Assembly: GCA_001184205.1 (NCBI GenBank)
Contig: LBMP01000004.1
Location: 137,755 to 201,754 of the forward strand
Source: Desulfocarbo indianensis
Lineage (GTDB): Bacteria; Desulfobacterota; Desulfarculia; Desulfarculales; Desulfarculaceae
Direction of reading: 5' to 3'
DNA length: 64,000 bases
Made by a program: the position numbers and the translations under genes
The notes under the pieces: generated by a model
The model's database searches: none
The model's input: the letters and a program-made list of their open reading frames with translations, nothing else
Told to the model about the DNA's origin: nothing
Shown here: piece after piece, positions 15,795 to 25,830 of the stretch
Layout of the letters: each line of letters opens with the position of its first letter
How positions within the stretch are numbered: the first letter of the stretch is position 1

Positions 15795-18700
15795 TCATTC
15801 ATCAAGAGCCTGGCGGATGGCCTTGGCCAATTGGCGCGAGGTGTAGGGCTTCATCAAAAAAGCGCTCACGCCCATTTCCTGGGCGCGTCTTTCGTCTATG
15901 GTCTGGCTGTGGCCGGTGCACAGGATCACGGGCAGATACGGGCGTATTTCCATGAGCCGCCGTATCAGATCGCTGCCCAAAAGCCCGGGCATGGTCTGAT
16001 CGGTAATGAGCAGGTCGTAACGCGAGGGGTCCTGGCGGAAGGCGGCTTCGGCCTTGCGGGGATCGCTGAAATACTGCACCTGATAACCCAAACCGCGCAG
16101 CCGGAAGGACCAGGCCCAGCAAAGAGATTCTTCGTCGTCCACGAACATGATGCGCTCATGCCCGCCGGCGATGGGTCCGTTTGAAGGCCGCTCCAGATGA
16201 GCGGGCTCTTCATCGGCTATCGGAAGAAAAACGCGGAAGGTGCTGCCCTGGCCGGGCTGGCTGGATACCTGAATCGCCCCGCCGTGGGAAGTGACAATGC
16301 CGTGCACCACGGCCAAGCCCAGGCCCGTGCCCTCGCCGGGCTCCTTGGAGGTATAGTAAGGCTCGAATATCTTGTCCAGGGCCTCCGGCTCGATCCCGTT
16401 CCCGCTGTCACGCACCTCCAATACCAGATAGTTTCCCGGCTGGATGTCCCAAGTCCGGGTCAGGTCGCCAAGGGGCAGCAACTCCTCGTACAGCTCCACG
16501 TGGAGCACCCCGCCTTGGGGATGCATGGCCTGGGCGGCATTGGTGCAGAGGTTCATGAGCACCTGCTGCACCTGGGTGGGATCGGCCAGAACCGTGGGCT
16601 CCTTGTCGGGCAGATAGGATACCAGCTGTATGGTGGCCGGCAGGCTGGAACGCAGAAGCTTGAGCGCTTCCTTGATCAGGGCGCTGATCCGCAAGGGATG
16701 CCTCTGCTGCTCGCTACGGCGGCTGAAGGCCAGGATTTGCTTTACCAGGTCCCGGGCGCGCAAGCCGGCTTTCATTACCTGGTCCGCGTTGTTGGCCACC
16801 TTGCTCTCCGGCGGCAGGTCGTCCAGCACCAGTTCGGTATAGCCTATGATGGCAGAAAGAATATTGTTGAAGTCGTGGGCTATGCCGCCGGCCAAGGTTC
16901 CGATGGCCTCCAGTTTCTGGGCTTGCAGGAGCTGGGCTTCCAGCGCGGCCTTTTGCTCCTCGGTCTTTTTTCTGGCCGAGACGTCGCCGAAGGTCACCGC
17001 GAACTGGCCCCGCCGGGGGCTGAAGGCGGATATCTCGTAGTGCCGGTCCAGGTCCCTGGAGTAGTATTCCAACTGCTTGGGCTTGCCGCTTAAGGCCACC
17101 TCGCCGTAAGCGGAGATCAACTCCTGATCGATGCCGGGCAAGAGTTCCCTGGCGGTTTTCCCCAGCACATCCCGCCTTTTCAGGCCGGTATGCCGCTCGA
17201 AGGCGGGATTGGCGTCCAGATAGCGGAAGTCCACCGGCACGCCCGCCTGGTCGCAGATGATCTCATGCAGCGCGAAACCGCTCACCATCTGGTCGAACAG
17301 GAGGCGGACGCTGGTCTCGCTTTCCCGGAGGGCCAACTCGGCTTCCTTGCGCTCCGTGATATCGGTGAGCACGTTGATCCAGCAGTGGCCGCCCTCGTAT
17401 TCAATGGGGTCCGCCGACCAGAGCATGGTGTGGACCTTGCCGTCCTTGTAGCGCATCTTCATCTCGAGGTTGCGGAAGTATCCCTGGCGGCGATAAATGT
17501 CCAAGGCCAGCTTTCTGTCGTCCGGCCTCAGCCAAAACCCCAGATCATGGGAGGTGCGCCCCACGGCCTCTTCCCGGGTGTAGCCGGTTATCTGGGAGAA
17601 CGAGTCATTGACCTCCAGGAAGCGCCCTTCCTGCACGCTGGTGATGGCCACCCAAACCGGGCTGGCCTTGAAAGCCTTTTCGAATTTCTCCTCGGAAAGC
17701 CGGCGGGCCTTTTCGGTCAGCTTTTGCTGGGTCACGTCCTCCACCACCGATATGGTGCGCAGCACCTTGCCGTTCTGATCCCGCTGCGAGGAGGCGTTGA
17801 TTATCACGTCGATGACTTGGCCGTTCTTTTTGACCATCTGGTAGGCGATATCCTTGGCCGCGCCTTCGTGCAAGAACTTCGGCCAAGCCTTGCTGCTGGA
17901 GTATTCGCGGGATTCGGGGGTCAGGAATTCGCCGAAGGAGCGCCCTATGACCTCCTCCCTTTGGTAACCCATCACTTCCAACCAACGGTCGTTCACGCTG
18001 ATCAGGCGGAATTCCTTGTCAATGGAATGGAGCATCACCGGCGAGCGGTCGTATAGTATCTGCAGGCGGGCCAGGGAGGCCTTCAATTCGGCTTGGGTGT
18101 CCTTAAGGCGGGTTATATCCAGGGCCGTGAAGACCAGCCCCTTGTTGAAATCATCGGAAAGCTGGGCGGAGCTTAGCTTGACATTGAGCAGGGAACCGTC
18201 CTTGCGCCGCCAGACCGTCTCCACCGAGCCCACCCCCTTGGCGCGGACTTCGGCGTGCTTCTTGCGGCCCACCCTTAGAAACTCCTCCTCGCTGGGATAT
18301 ATCTCGCGGGCCGGCATGCCTTGCAGCTCGGCCAGGCTGTAGCCGGTCATCTCGCTCATGTGCTCGTTGGCCCAGGTGATGATGCGTTGGCCGCTGACAA
18401 CGCCGATGCCCACCGGCGCGGCGCGGTAGATGGTGGCGAGCAGGGCTTCCCGCGCGCTCAGGGCTTCCTCGGCCTTTTTGCGCTCGCTGATATCGCGCGA
18501 AACCCCCACCACCGCCACGGGCGTGCCGTCCTCGGCGCGGACAAAGGAGGCCACGATGCCCACCGGTATCACGCGGCCGCCCTTGCAGCGTTGATAGGTT
18601 TCGATTTCCCTGCTGCGCTCCCGCTCGCGGGCCGAGTCGCGCACCAGCTCCTCGGCCAGGGCCGCCATCAGTTTTTGATGCGACTCCGGCGTATTCCATT

Positions 18701-19304
18701 TTTCCAGGGGTAGATTCGTGGCCTCCTCGACTCCGTAGCCGAAAATACGCTCCACCGAGGGGCTTATGTAGGTTAACCGCCCCGAGGACAGATCGTACGA
18801 CCAGATCACATCCGAGGAGTGTTCGGCCAAAAGGCGGTAGCGCTTTTCGCTGGCGGCCAGTTCCTGGCCGGCTAGCCGCAATTTGGTGACGTCGCTCATC
18901 AGGGCCAGGGTGGCGGGCCGGCCGTCCCAGGTTATGGTTTGTATCCTGATGTCGATCCAGCGCACGGCCCCGTCCGCCCGCAGAATGCGGAAGTCATAGG
19001 CCTCGGGCAGTTTCTCGCCGCCCGAGCGCCGGGCGTGGCGATCCAGGACCAGACGGCGGTCTTCGGGATGAATGAATGCGGCAAAAGGCTTGTCGATCAA
19101 ATCCTCTGGGGAGCTGCCTAGAAACGCGCAGGCCTGGGGGTTGGCGTAGCGCAGCAGACCGTCCTGGGCCACCACGATGGCCAACTGGGCCTTTTCCACC
19201 AGGATGCGGTAATGTTCCTCGTCCTGCTCGATCTGGGCCAGGCGCTTGCGGAGAAGGGGCACCTCGTCCGAAGCGCATAGCTTCAAGTGGCTGTTGTCGG
19301 CCAT
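15795..19304 (-). CDS. Soluble six-PAS hybrid histidine kinase with receiver domain
   Basis: At 1169 residues this is the largest sensor in the window. PAS domains lie at about 30-145, 155-275, 285-400, 410-528, 538-650 and 660-780, several with a clear PAC tail. HisKA has His810 (GIAHDFNN). The ATPase domain has Asn918 and Asn922, and GTGLGLAVV near 992-1000. The receiver has Asp1102 in LLITDQTMPG and Lys1152. There is no membrane segment, so it senses a cytoplasmic signal. It is convergent with the cyclase gene and divergent from lysC. Its kinase and receiver parts resemble those of the third hybrid kinase at 27.5-29.8 kb more than the first. Confidence 0.9.
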   Translation of the reverse strand: MADNSHLKLCASDEVPLLRKRLAQIEQDEEHYRILVEKAQLAIVVAQDGLLRYANPQACAFLGSSPEDLIDKPFAAFIHPEDRRLVLDRHARRSGGEKLPEAYDFRILRADGAVRWIDIRIQTITWDGRPATLALMSDVTKLRLAGQELAASEKRYRLLAEHSSDVIWSYDLSSGRLTYISPSVERIFGYGVEEATNLPLEKWNTPESHQKLMAALAEELVRDSARERERSREIETYQRCKGGRVIPVGIVASFVRAEDGTPVAVVGVSRDISERKKAEEALSAREALLATIYRAAPVGIGVVSGQRIITWANEHMSEMTGYSLAELQGMPAREIYPSEEEFLRVGRKKHAEVRAKGVGSVETVWRRKDGSLLNVKLSSAQLSDDFNKGLVFTALDITRLKDTQAELKASLARLQILYDRSPVMLHSIDKEFRLISVNDRWLEVMGYQREEVIGRSFGEFLTPESREYSSSKAWPKFLHEGAAKDIAYQMVKKNGQVIDVIINASSQRDQNGKVLRTISVVEDVTQQKLTEKARRLSEEKFEKAFKASPVWVAITSVQEGRFLEVNDSFSQITGYTREEAVGRTSHDLGFWLRPDDRKLALDIYRRQGYFRNLEMKMRYKDGKVHTMLWSADPIEYEGGHCWINVLTDITERKEAELALRESETSVRLLFDQMVSGFALHEIICDQAGVPVDFRYLDANPAFERHTGLKRRDVLGKTARELLPGIDQELISAYGEVALSGKPKQLEYYSRDLDRHYEISAFSPRRGQFAVTFGDVSARKKTEEQKAALEAQLLQAQKLEAIGTLAGGIAHDFNNILSAIIGYTELVLDDLPPESKVANNADQVMKAGLRARDLVKQILAFSRRSEQQRHPLRISALIKEALKLLRSSLPATIQLVSYLPDKEPTVLADPTQVQQVLMNLCTNAAQAMHPQGGVLHVELYEELLPLGDLTRTWDIQPGNYLVLEVRDSGNGIEPEALDKIFEPYYTSKEPGEGTGLGLAVVHGIVTSHGGAIQVSSQPGQGSTFRVFLPIADEEPAHLERPSNGPIAGGHERIMFVDDEESLCWAWSFRLRGLGYQVQYFSDPRKAEAAFRQDPSRYDLLITDQTMPGLLGSDLIRRLMEIRPYLPVILCTGHSQTIDERRAQEMGVSAFLMKPYTSRQLAKAIRQALDE

Positions 19305-19556
19305 ATGATCAGCCTAAAAACGATCGGTTTATAATCGGCAGGCTGAATCAGCGATAGGGGAAGGAGTATGTTAATAATTAATATAACACGCAATTAGCCG
19401 TTAAAAAAGCGCGAAGCTCAGCCAGGTGGGCGGCGCGGCTAATTTTGATTACCTCTTTACTTAAGGGCCGACTCCGGGGAGAATCCTTTTCCTAGATGGA
19501 CCGGGGCGACTCCCCCTTGCTCGCAAACCCCAGATGAGTGAATTGGGATAATTATC

Positions 19557-20879
<1,323 letters not shown>

Positions 20880-20915
20880 GCGAGGCGCCTGTCTCCCCTT
20901 GCGGGGGCGGGAATC

Positions 20916-20950
20916 AAAAAGGACGCTCCGCCGGGAGCGTCCTTTTATTT
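20916..20950. terminator. Bidirectional Rho-independent terminator
   Basis: GGACGCTC at 20921-20928 pairs with GAGCGTCC at 20935-20942 around a six-base loop. AAAAA flanks it on the left and TTTTATTTTT on the right. It can end lysC on the plus strand and the zinc-ribbon/LemA group on the minus strand. Confidence 0.9.
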
Positions 20951-20985
20951 TTCCAAGGTTTCCGCAAGGCCCCACTTAATTCCGG

Positions 20986-21156
20986 CTACCTCGATTCCAG
21001 ATCGTCTTCCTTTAGCACCCGGCCGCATTGAGGGCAGGTGGTCAGTTCGGAGTGCTCATCATCGGAAAACCGGGGCCGCCAAGCGCCGCCGGCCTGCAAA
21101 TATTCGATCCATATTTCCCGCCCGCACCGGCAGTATCCCACGTTGCTGTAGATCAT
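20986..21156 (-). CDS. Small zinc-ribbon protein
   Basis: This 56-residue protein is below common gene-calling cutoffs. It starts MIYSNVGYCRCGREIW and has a CRC(G) knuckle at residues 9-11 and a CPQCG knuckle at 41-45, giving four cysteines placed as in a zinc ribbon. AAAGG lies 8 bases upstream of the ATG. It lies 51 bases after the DUF2207 gene on the same strand, and the bidirectional terminator follows it. Function is unknown; it may be a small regulator or a metal-binding adaptor. Confidence 0.65.
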   Translation of the reverse strand: MIYSNVGYCRCGREIWIEYLQAGGAWRPRFSDDEHSELTTCPQCGRVLKEDDLESR

Positions 21157-21207
21157 GTTTCTTACCTTTAAGCGCCGGCCAGGGGCCGATCATCAAGCAT
21201 GGCCGGG

Positions 21208-23112
21208 CTACCAGCCGCCCCCGCCGCCGCCGCCGCCACCGCCGCCGGAAGAACCGCCGCCGCCGCTGCCCGAACTGGAGCCGGGCGCGGTGGAGGAAGA
21301 TGAAATGGCTCCGGCCAGGGAGCCGCCCAAGCTGCTGGCGAAGCGGCTGTAATCATGCCCGCTGAAGGAGCGACCCGCGTACCAGGAGGGATGATAGGGC
21401 TCGCCTCCGGCCTTCTCCAGCACCCCGCTGAATTGCTCGGACCATTCCTGCTCCATGCCCAGGGCCAGGGCGTAGGGAAGATAGCGCTCGAAAAGCTCCG
21501 GCGTCTTTTCCGGCGGATGCAGCATGTTCAAACGTTCTTTTTCAGCCACGGAGAGGTATTGCTTAAAGCCCTCGATCCTGTCCATGAGGCGCCGGCCGCC
21601 CTGGGTGGGCGCTTTCAGCAAAAAGCCGAACAAGGGCGTGACCAGCACTATGGTCAGGATGATCAGACCCGCGCCCAGGGTGATCAACTCCGACATGATA
21701 TACAGGCCGAATATTTCGCCCAGGAAAAACGGCAAGGCGAACAAGGTGATGCCCAGGGCTCCCATGCCGCTCAACCCGCTGCGGGTGCCGCGCCAGGCGC
21801 GGCCCACCATGACGGCCAGAAAATAGCAGCCCATGCTCCATAGCGACAGCCAGAGGCTCATGCCGGCCGCGCCGCCGGGATCGGGCGAAAGGAGCACCAT
21901 GACCACAATGGTCACGAGGCTGATCAACAGGCCGGGGATCATGAATAAACCATTGGTGTGGAAATTGGCCTTCTCGTATTCCCTTTGCAAGGTTTCCAGC
22001 AAGGCGGTGTTGGCATCGCTTATCTTGCGGTGGTTCTGGTTTTTCAGTTCCAGCTTGGTGGAGCTGGCGAACAGCTTGTCAGCCACGAGACGTTCGCCAC
22101 GCGAGAGGCTGACCGGGGCCGGCCCCGGCTTGCGCAGCAAGGCGTATTCGCCTTTTTGATTCTCCTCGATGGTGAGATGCCCCTTTACCGCCACGTCCAC
22201 CACCGCGGCGGTAAAGGCCTTGTTGTCAAAGCCCATCTGCATCACATAACGGGCCGCGGCCGGCGAAAGGCCTTCCGGCGGCGAAAAGACGGGGATGATG
22301 GTCCCTTTGCGGGGATCCCTGCCCACCTTGAGCCAGGCCCACACATAATAGAGCAGCAAAAGCGCCAACCCGGCCGCGCCGGCGGCAAAGGCCCCATTGT
22401 CGGCCAGCCAGTCCGCCGCCTTCTCTTCGGCGCTGGGCTCCGTCACCAATCCCTTGGGCCAGGCCACGGCGATGGTGAAGCCCTGCCCCGGCGGCAAAGG
22501 CGCGGTGGTGCTCCAGGCGGGGCGGCCCTTTTCGTCGGGGGCGTAGAGGTGATCCTTGCCGGTGGCGCCGCTGCGCCCGGTGTAGGCCGCTTGCTGGGTA
22601 ACTTTGGCGCCCGCGGGCAGTTCCACCACGGCCCGCGCCTTTTCTATGGTCAGCCGCCAGTCGTTGCCGGTGACGTTCCAATAAAGCTCGTCGTAGTCCT
22701 TGAAATAGCCGATCTGGCGGTCGGTCCAATAGGTGAGCTGATAGGTGTAGACCCCGGGCTCGAGCAGCGCCTCCTTGCGGCCCATGTATATCTTGACGCC
22801 GTTGGAAACCCGCTCGGTGTGATACGGCTCGGAGCGGCCGTCCTTCAGGACTCCCCGCAGGCTGAAGCCGACCTTGGTTGTCTGGCCGCCGCGGCCCTTG
22901 TATACGGTGGGAAACTCCCGCACGATGCCGCGTTTTATCTGCCGGCCCTCGGCTTGCACCTTGATGGTTTCGGTCACTATGAGGGATGCGTCGGGCTGTA
23001 TCTTGATCTGGCTGGTGAACTCCAGAATGCGTTCTTGGGACAGGGCCAGGCCGGGCGCCTGCGCGAAAATCAGCGCCGCCAGCAAAAAGAGGGATTGCCA
23101 AATCTTCTTCAC
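21208..23112 (-). CDS. DUF2207 domain membrane protein with Gly-rich tail
   Basis: The 634-residue protein has a signal peptide (about residues 1-26), an extracytoplasmic DUF2207 domain (about 27-225) and a membrane helix near 235-260. A cytoplasmic domain follows, then three to four helices between about 390 and 480 and another soluble part. It ends in a Ser/Gly tail with a long glycine run finishing in Trp. Such tails and the DUF2207 plan match bacterial YciQ-like proteins. The gene begins 11 bases after lemA; LemA-DUF2207 pairing is common. Function is unknown, possibly envelope-related. Confidence 0.88.
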   Translation of the reverse strand: MKKIWQSLFLLAALIFAQAPGLALSQERILEFTSQIKIQPDASLIVTETIKVQAEGRQIKRGIVREFPTVYKGRGGQTTKVGFSLRGVLKDGRSEPYHTERVSNGVKIYMGRKEALLEPGVYTYQLTYWTDRQIGYFKDYDELYWNVTGNDWRLTIEKARAVVELPAGAKVTQQAAYTGRSGATGKDHLYAPDEKGRPAWSTTAPLPPGQGFTIAVAWPKGLVTEPSAEEKAADWLADNGAFAAGAAGLALLLLYYVWAWLKVGRDPRKGTIIPVFSPPEGLSPAAARYVMQMGFDNKAFTAAVVDVAVKGHLTIEENQKGEYALLRKPGPAPVSLSRGERLVADKLFASSTKLELKNQNHRKISDANTALLETLQREYEKANFHTNGLFMIPGLLISLVTIVVMVLLSPDPGGAAGMSLWLSLWSMGCYFLAVMVGRAWRGTRSGLSGMGALGITLFALPFFLGEIFGLYIMSELITLGAGLIILTIVLVTPLFGFLLKAPTQGGRRLMDRIEGFKQYLSVAEKERLNMLHPPEKTPELFERYLPYALALGMEQEWSEQFSGVLEKAGGEPYHPSWYAGRSFSGHDYSRFASSLGGSLAGAISSSSTAPGSSSGSGGGGSSGGGGGGGGGGGW

Positions 23113-23123
23113 GAAAACCTCCC

Positions 23124-23681
23124 TTAGGCAAAGCCGACTTTGGGGACCGCCCGCTCGCCCGGGTCATCCAACTCGAAGAACTCGGCCTGCTTGAAGCTGA
23201 AGGCGCCGGCCACCAGATTGGAGGGGAACGATTCCACGGCGATATTGAGGTCGCGCACGGCTCCGTTGTAATAGCGCCGGGCGAATTGTATCTGGTCCTC
23301 GATCTCCGCCAGGGCGGTTTGCAACTCCATGAAATTCTGGTTGGCCTTGAGGTCGGGGTAATTTTCCGCCACGGCCAAAAGCTTGCCCAGCGCGCCGGAG
23401 AGCATGCCTTCCACCCGGCCTTTTTCCGCGGGCGCTTGCGCCTGCATGCTTTTTTCGCGCAGTTGGGTGACGTTTTCCAGGGTTTCCTTTTCGTGGGAGG
23501 CGTAGCCTTTGACCGTTTCCACCAGGTTGGGGATCAGATCATTGCGGCGCTTAAGCTGCACGTCAATGCCGCTCCAGCCCTCCCGCACCAGGTTCCGCTT
23601 CCTGACCAGGCCGTTGTAAATGGCGATCAGCCATCCGGCCAAGCCCAGGATCAGGGCCAGCAGGATCAATAGCACCACCAT
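23124..23681 (-). CDS. lemA: LemA family protein
   Basis: This 185-residue protein has one N-terminal membrane helix (residues 2-24). The LemA pattern follows: YNGLVRKRNLV, GIDVQLKRRNDLIPNLVETVKGY, then a long helical bundle with YPDLKANQNFMELQ and RRYYNGAVRDLN. The C-terminus is exposed on one side of the membrane. LemA proteins are widespread with unclear cellular roles. Here the gene is the first of a lemA-DUF2207-zinc-ribbon group. The ribosome site GGGAG is about 10 bases from the ATG. Confidence 0.95.
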   Translation of the reverse strand: MVVLLILLALILGLAGWLIAIYNGLVRKRNLVREGWSGIDVQLKRRNDLIPNLVETVKGYASHEKETLENVTQLREKSMQAQAPAEKGRVEGMLSGALGKLLAVAENYPDLKANQNFMELQTALAEIEDQIQFARRYYNGAVRDLNIAVESFPSNLVAGAFSFKQAEFFELDDPGERAVPKVGFA

Positions 23682-23776
23682 GTCGTAACTCTCCCTTGCA
23701 AAATGCCAGTGGAACCCTGATTCATTTCTTAATCAGTATGCCACCAAGCCAGCCAGTGGGGGAGTGGGAAATAGCC

Positions 23777-24868
23777 CTAAATTACGATTAGCCCCAAAAG
23801 TCCCTGGGCCTCTCGCCAAGCCGCCTCCATTTTGCGGGCATAGGACGGCGCCTGGCCGGTTCCGTTGTAGCCCCTGGCGAATGATAGCCAATCGAGCTTC
23901 CGCAAAGAGGGGAACAAGCCCCGCTGCCGGCAAAAGTCGAAAAAGCCCAGGACCTGGGCGCGCTGGTCATGGGCAAAGGCCGCATGCATCGCCGTGGGGG
24001 AGGCGTATCCTAAAAGACCGTGGTTGCGGCCCAGAATCTGGGGACCGCCCAGGCTGGCGCAGCTCAAGGCCGCCTCCTCGCCTGCCAGGTTGGATGCCAG
24101 GGTCAAGGCCTGGCGCTCCAGGGCCTGGTCGCCGTGAAATCGCCGGAAAGCGGCGCCGGCCTGGCTGCGGAAGCGATGGCATTGCCAGGCCCGGCCGCAA
24201 CCGGGCCCGGTGAGGGGAGGGCGGGTGCCGAACTGGAAGAAACAGTCAAAAACCTGGGCGTGATCTCCGCCCCACCCGCGCCAGAACAAATGGTTTTCAA
24301 AACGTATCACCAACTCCCGCCCCTGGAGGCCGCCTCCCTCCACTTGCCAGAGAGCCAGCAAGGCGGCCGGTTCCAGGTCCAGTTCCTCCGCCAGAAGCTC
24401 CAGCACGCCGCCCAGGCGCTTGTAGATCGAGACCAGGCCTTGCCGCCGGCCTGGCCACGCGGCCTGGCTGGCCGCTTGACGCGCCGGGGCCATGGGGGCG
24501 GCGGAATACCTGGGCTGGTCCTTGAAAAAAACGGTCAGGTTGGCCAGGGCGGTCCAGCCCAAGAGGTTGCCCGCCAGGTCTTGCGCTTGGGCAAAGCCGG
24601 CCTGGCGGCTCAACAGGCGGAGCCTGGTGTGAAGCGGGATAATCCTGGGAGCCAGCCAGCGGAATGCCGGCGGCCCCTGCCGCAGGCGGGCCTCGGGATC
24701 GGTTACCGCGTATACGGTGTAGTCGCGGCGCGGCAAAGGCAACCTCCACCTGCCCCGCGGCAGCCGCCCGGCCCGTTGGCCTGGCGGGCGGGGCGCTCGT
24801 CTAAACGCGGAAGACCAAGCCTTTCCCCCAGGCCGGTCCCGCCAAGCACGGCGGCCGGCCTCAGTCAA
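23777..24868 (-). CDS. N-acetylmuramidase-domain (DUF3380) protein with SH3-like region
   Basis: The last 200 or so residues match the DUF3380 N-acetylmuramidase domain. LWQVEGGGLQ near the domain start holds the catalytic Glu, RFENHLFWR follows, SCASLGGPQILGRNHGLLGY comes later, and FARGYNGTG is near the end. Such enzymes cut peptidoglycan. Residues about 50-115 look like a bacterial SH3 domain (FRWLAPRIIPL to LLGWTALANL). The first 48 residues are Arg/Pro rich and start at TTG, so the true start may be later. There is no signal peptide in the frame used, so export is not explained. It lies near MscS and MltF genes, a cell-wall context. Confidence 0.7.
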   Translation of the reverse strand: MTEAGRRAWRDRPGGKAWSSAFRRAPRPPGQRAGRLPRGRWRLPLPRRDYTVYAVTDPEARLRQGPPAFRWLAPRIIPLHTRLRLLSRQAGFAQAQDLAGNLLGWTALANLTVFFKDQPRYSAAPMAPARQAASQAAWPGRRQGLVSIYKRLGGVLELLAEELDLEPAALLALWQVEGGGLQGRELVIRFENHLFWRGWGGDHAQVFDCFFQFGTRPPLTGPGCGRAWQCHRFRSQAGAAFRRFHGDQALERQALTLASNLAGEEAALSCASLGGPQILGRNHGLLGYASPTAMHAAFAHDQRAQVLGFFDFCRQRGLFPSLRKLDWLSFARGYNGTGQAPSYARKMEAAWREAQGLLGLIVI

Positions 24869-24949
24869 CTTTTCGCAAGGCTAATTAATGCGCAATCTGG
24901 GGCGCTGGGCCAGGAAGCGGCCTCCCCAAAACAAAGGCGTGATCTTGGG

Positions 24950-25789
24950 CTAAGCTTGTTCTTCGAGGTTTGGGCTGTCCTTCACCGGACCCTCGATCAT
25001 GTAGACCTCCCGCCGGGAAGGAGCGAAACTCACCCGCGGCTCCGCGTCCACGCGGTGTTTGAGGTTGTTGAAGAGATCGCAGCGGGTTTTCCAATATTGC
25101 TTGTTGACCACCCAACACCTGCCGCCCAGGCGCACGCCGTCGCCGTCCAGGCCCAGGACGTAGACCTTGGGCGCGGGCTTTTTCAATATCCTGTCATCGC
25201 CCGCCATCACCTCCTGCATCACCTGCATGGCGCGGTCCAGATCGTCCTGGTAACGGATGGTGATGTCCAGGCTGATGCGCCGGTTGGGCGTGGTGTGATA
25301 GTTGATGAGGATGTCGTTCAGTATCTTGCTGTTGGGCACGAAAACCGTTTTGCCGTCAAAGGTCTTGAGCCGGGTATGGAAAAAGCTCACCGACTCCACC
25401 TTGCCGAAAAGCCCGGCGGCCAGGATGGTGTTGCCGATTTTGAAGGGCATGGTGGGGAAGAAGGGACGCAAGGTCATGTACAGGGCCACGCCCACCAGGA
25501 TAATGACCAGCAAGGAGCGGAATAAAAAACGTAGAGGGAAACCCAGGTGGTGCACCGAGGAGACGATGGCGTAGATCAAGATAAGGAAATAAAGCGCCCG
25601 GCCCAGATTGGTTATCAATTTGGCGCGTTCTTCGTTTTTCAGGGCCAGGCGTTTGAACAGCTTGAATACGAGATGGGCGGCTATCACTCCCGCCACCAAA
25701 TATAGAATGGCCTGGAAAAGATCCCTGCCAAAGGCCTCGCCCCAAGCGTTGAGGCCGGCCACCCACATATCCAAGCTATATTCTTCCAT
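24950..25789 (-). CDS. MscS-family mechanosensitive ion channel
   Basis: The 279-residue protein has three membrane helices (about 18-40, 58-78 and 84-106). Beyond the third is the cytosolic beta domain with the MscS signature IGNTILAAGLFGKVESVSF, and then FVPNSKILNDILINY. Such channels release solutes when membrane tension rises. The ATG at 25789 follows the upstream mltF stop by about 40 bases. An open frame extends to 25987 but would run into the mltF end, so the inner ATG is preferred. Pore-lining residues are not typical of E. coli MscS, as is common in the family. Confidence 0.9.
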   Translation of the reverse strand: MEEYSLDMWVAGLNAWGEAFGRDLFQAILYLVAGVIAAHLVFKLFKRLALKNEERAKLITNLGRALYFLILIYAIVSSVHHLGFPLRFLFRSLLVIILVGVALYMTLRPFFPTMPFKIGNTILAAGLFGKVESVSFFHTRLKTFDGKTVFVPNSKILNDILINYHTTPNRRISLDITIRYQDDLDRAMQVMQEVMAGDDRILKKPAPKVYVLGLDGDGVRLGGRCWVVNKQYWKTRCDLFNNLKHRVDAEPRVSFAPSRREVYMIEGPVKDSPNLEEQA

Positions 25790-25830
25790 GTCCTGTTCCA
25801 CGCATGCTGGGCAGGCTGCCGGCCCGGCGC

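Noticed and set aside
21208..21290. GGC-rich repeat as a CRISPR or tandem repeat element
   Set aside because: It is the coding end of the DUF2207 protein (glycine run), not a spaced repeat array.
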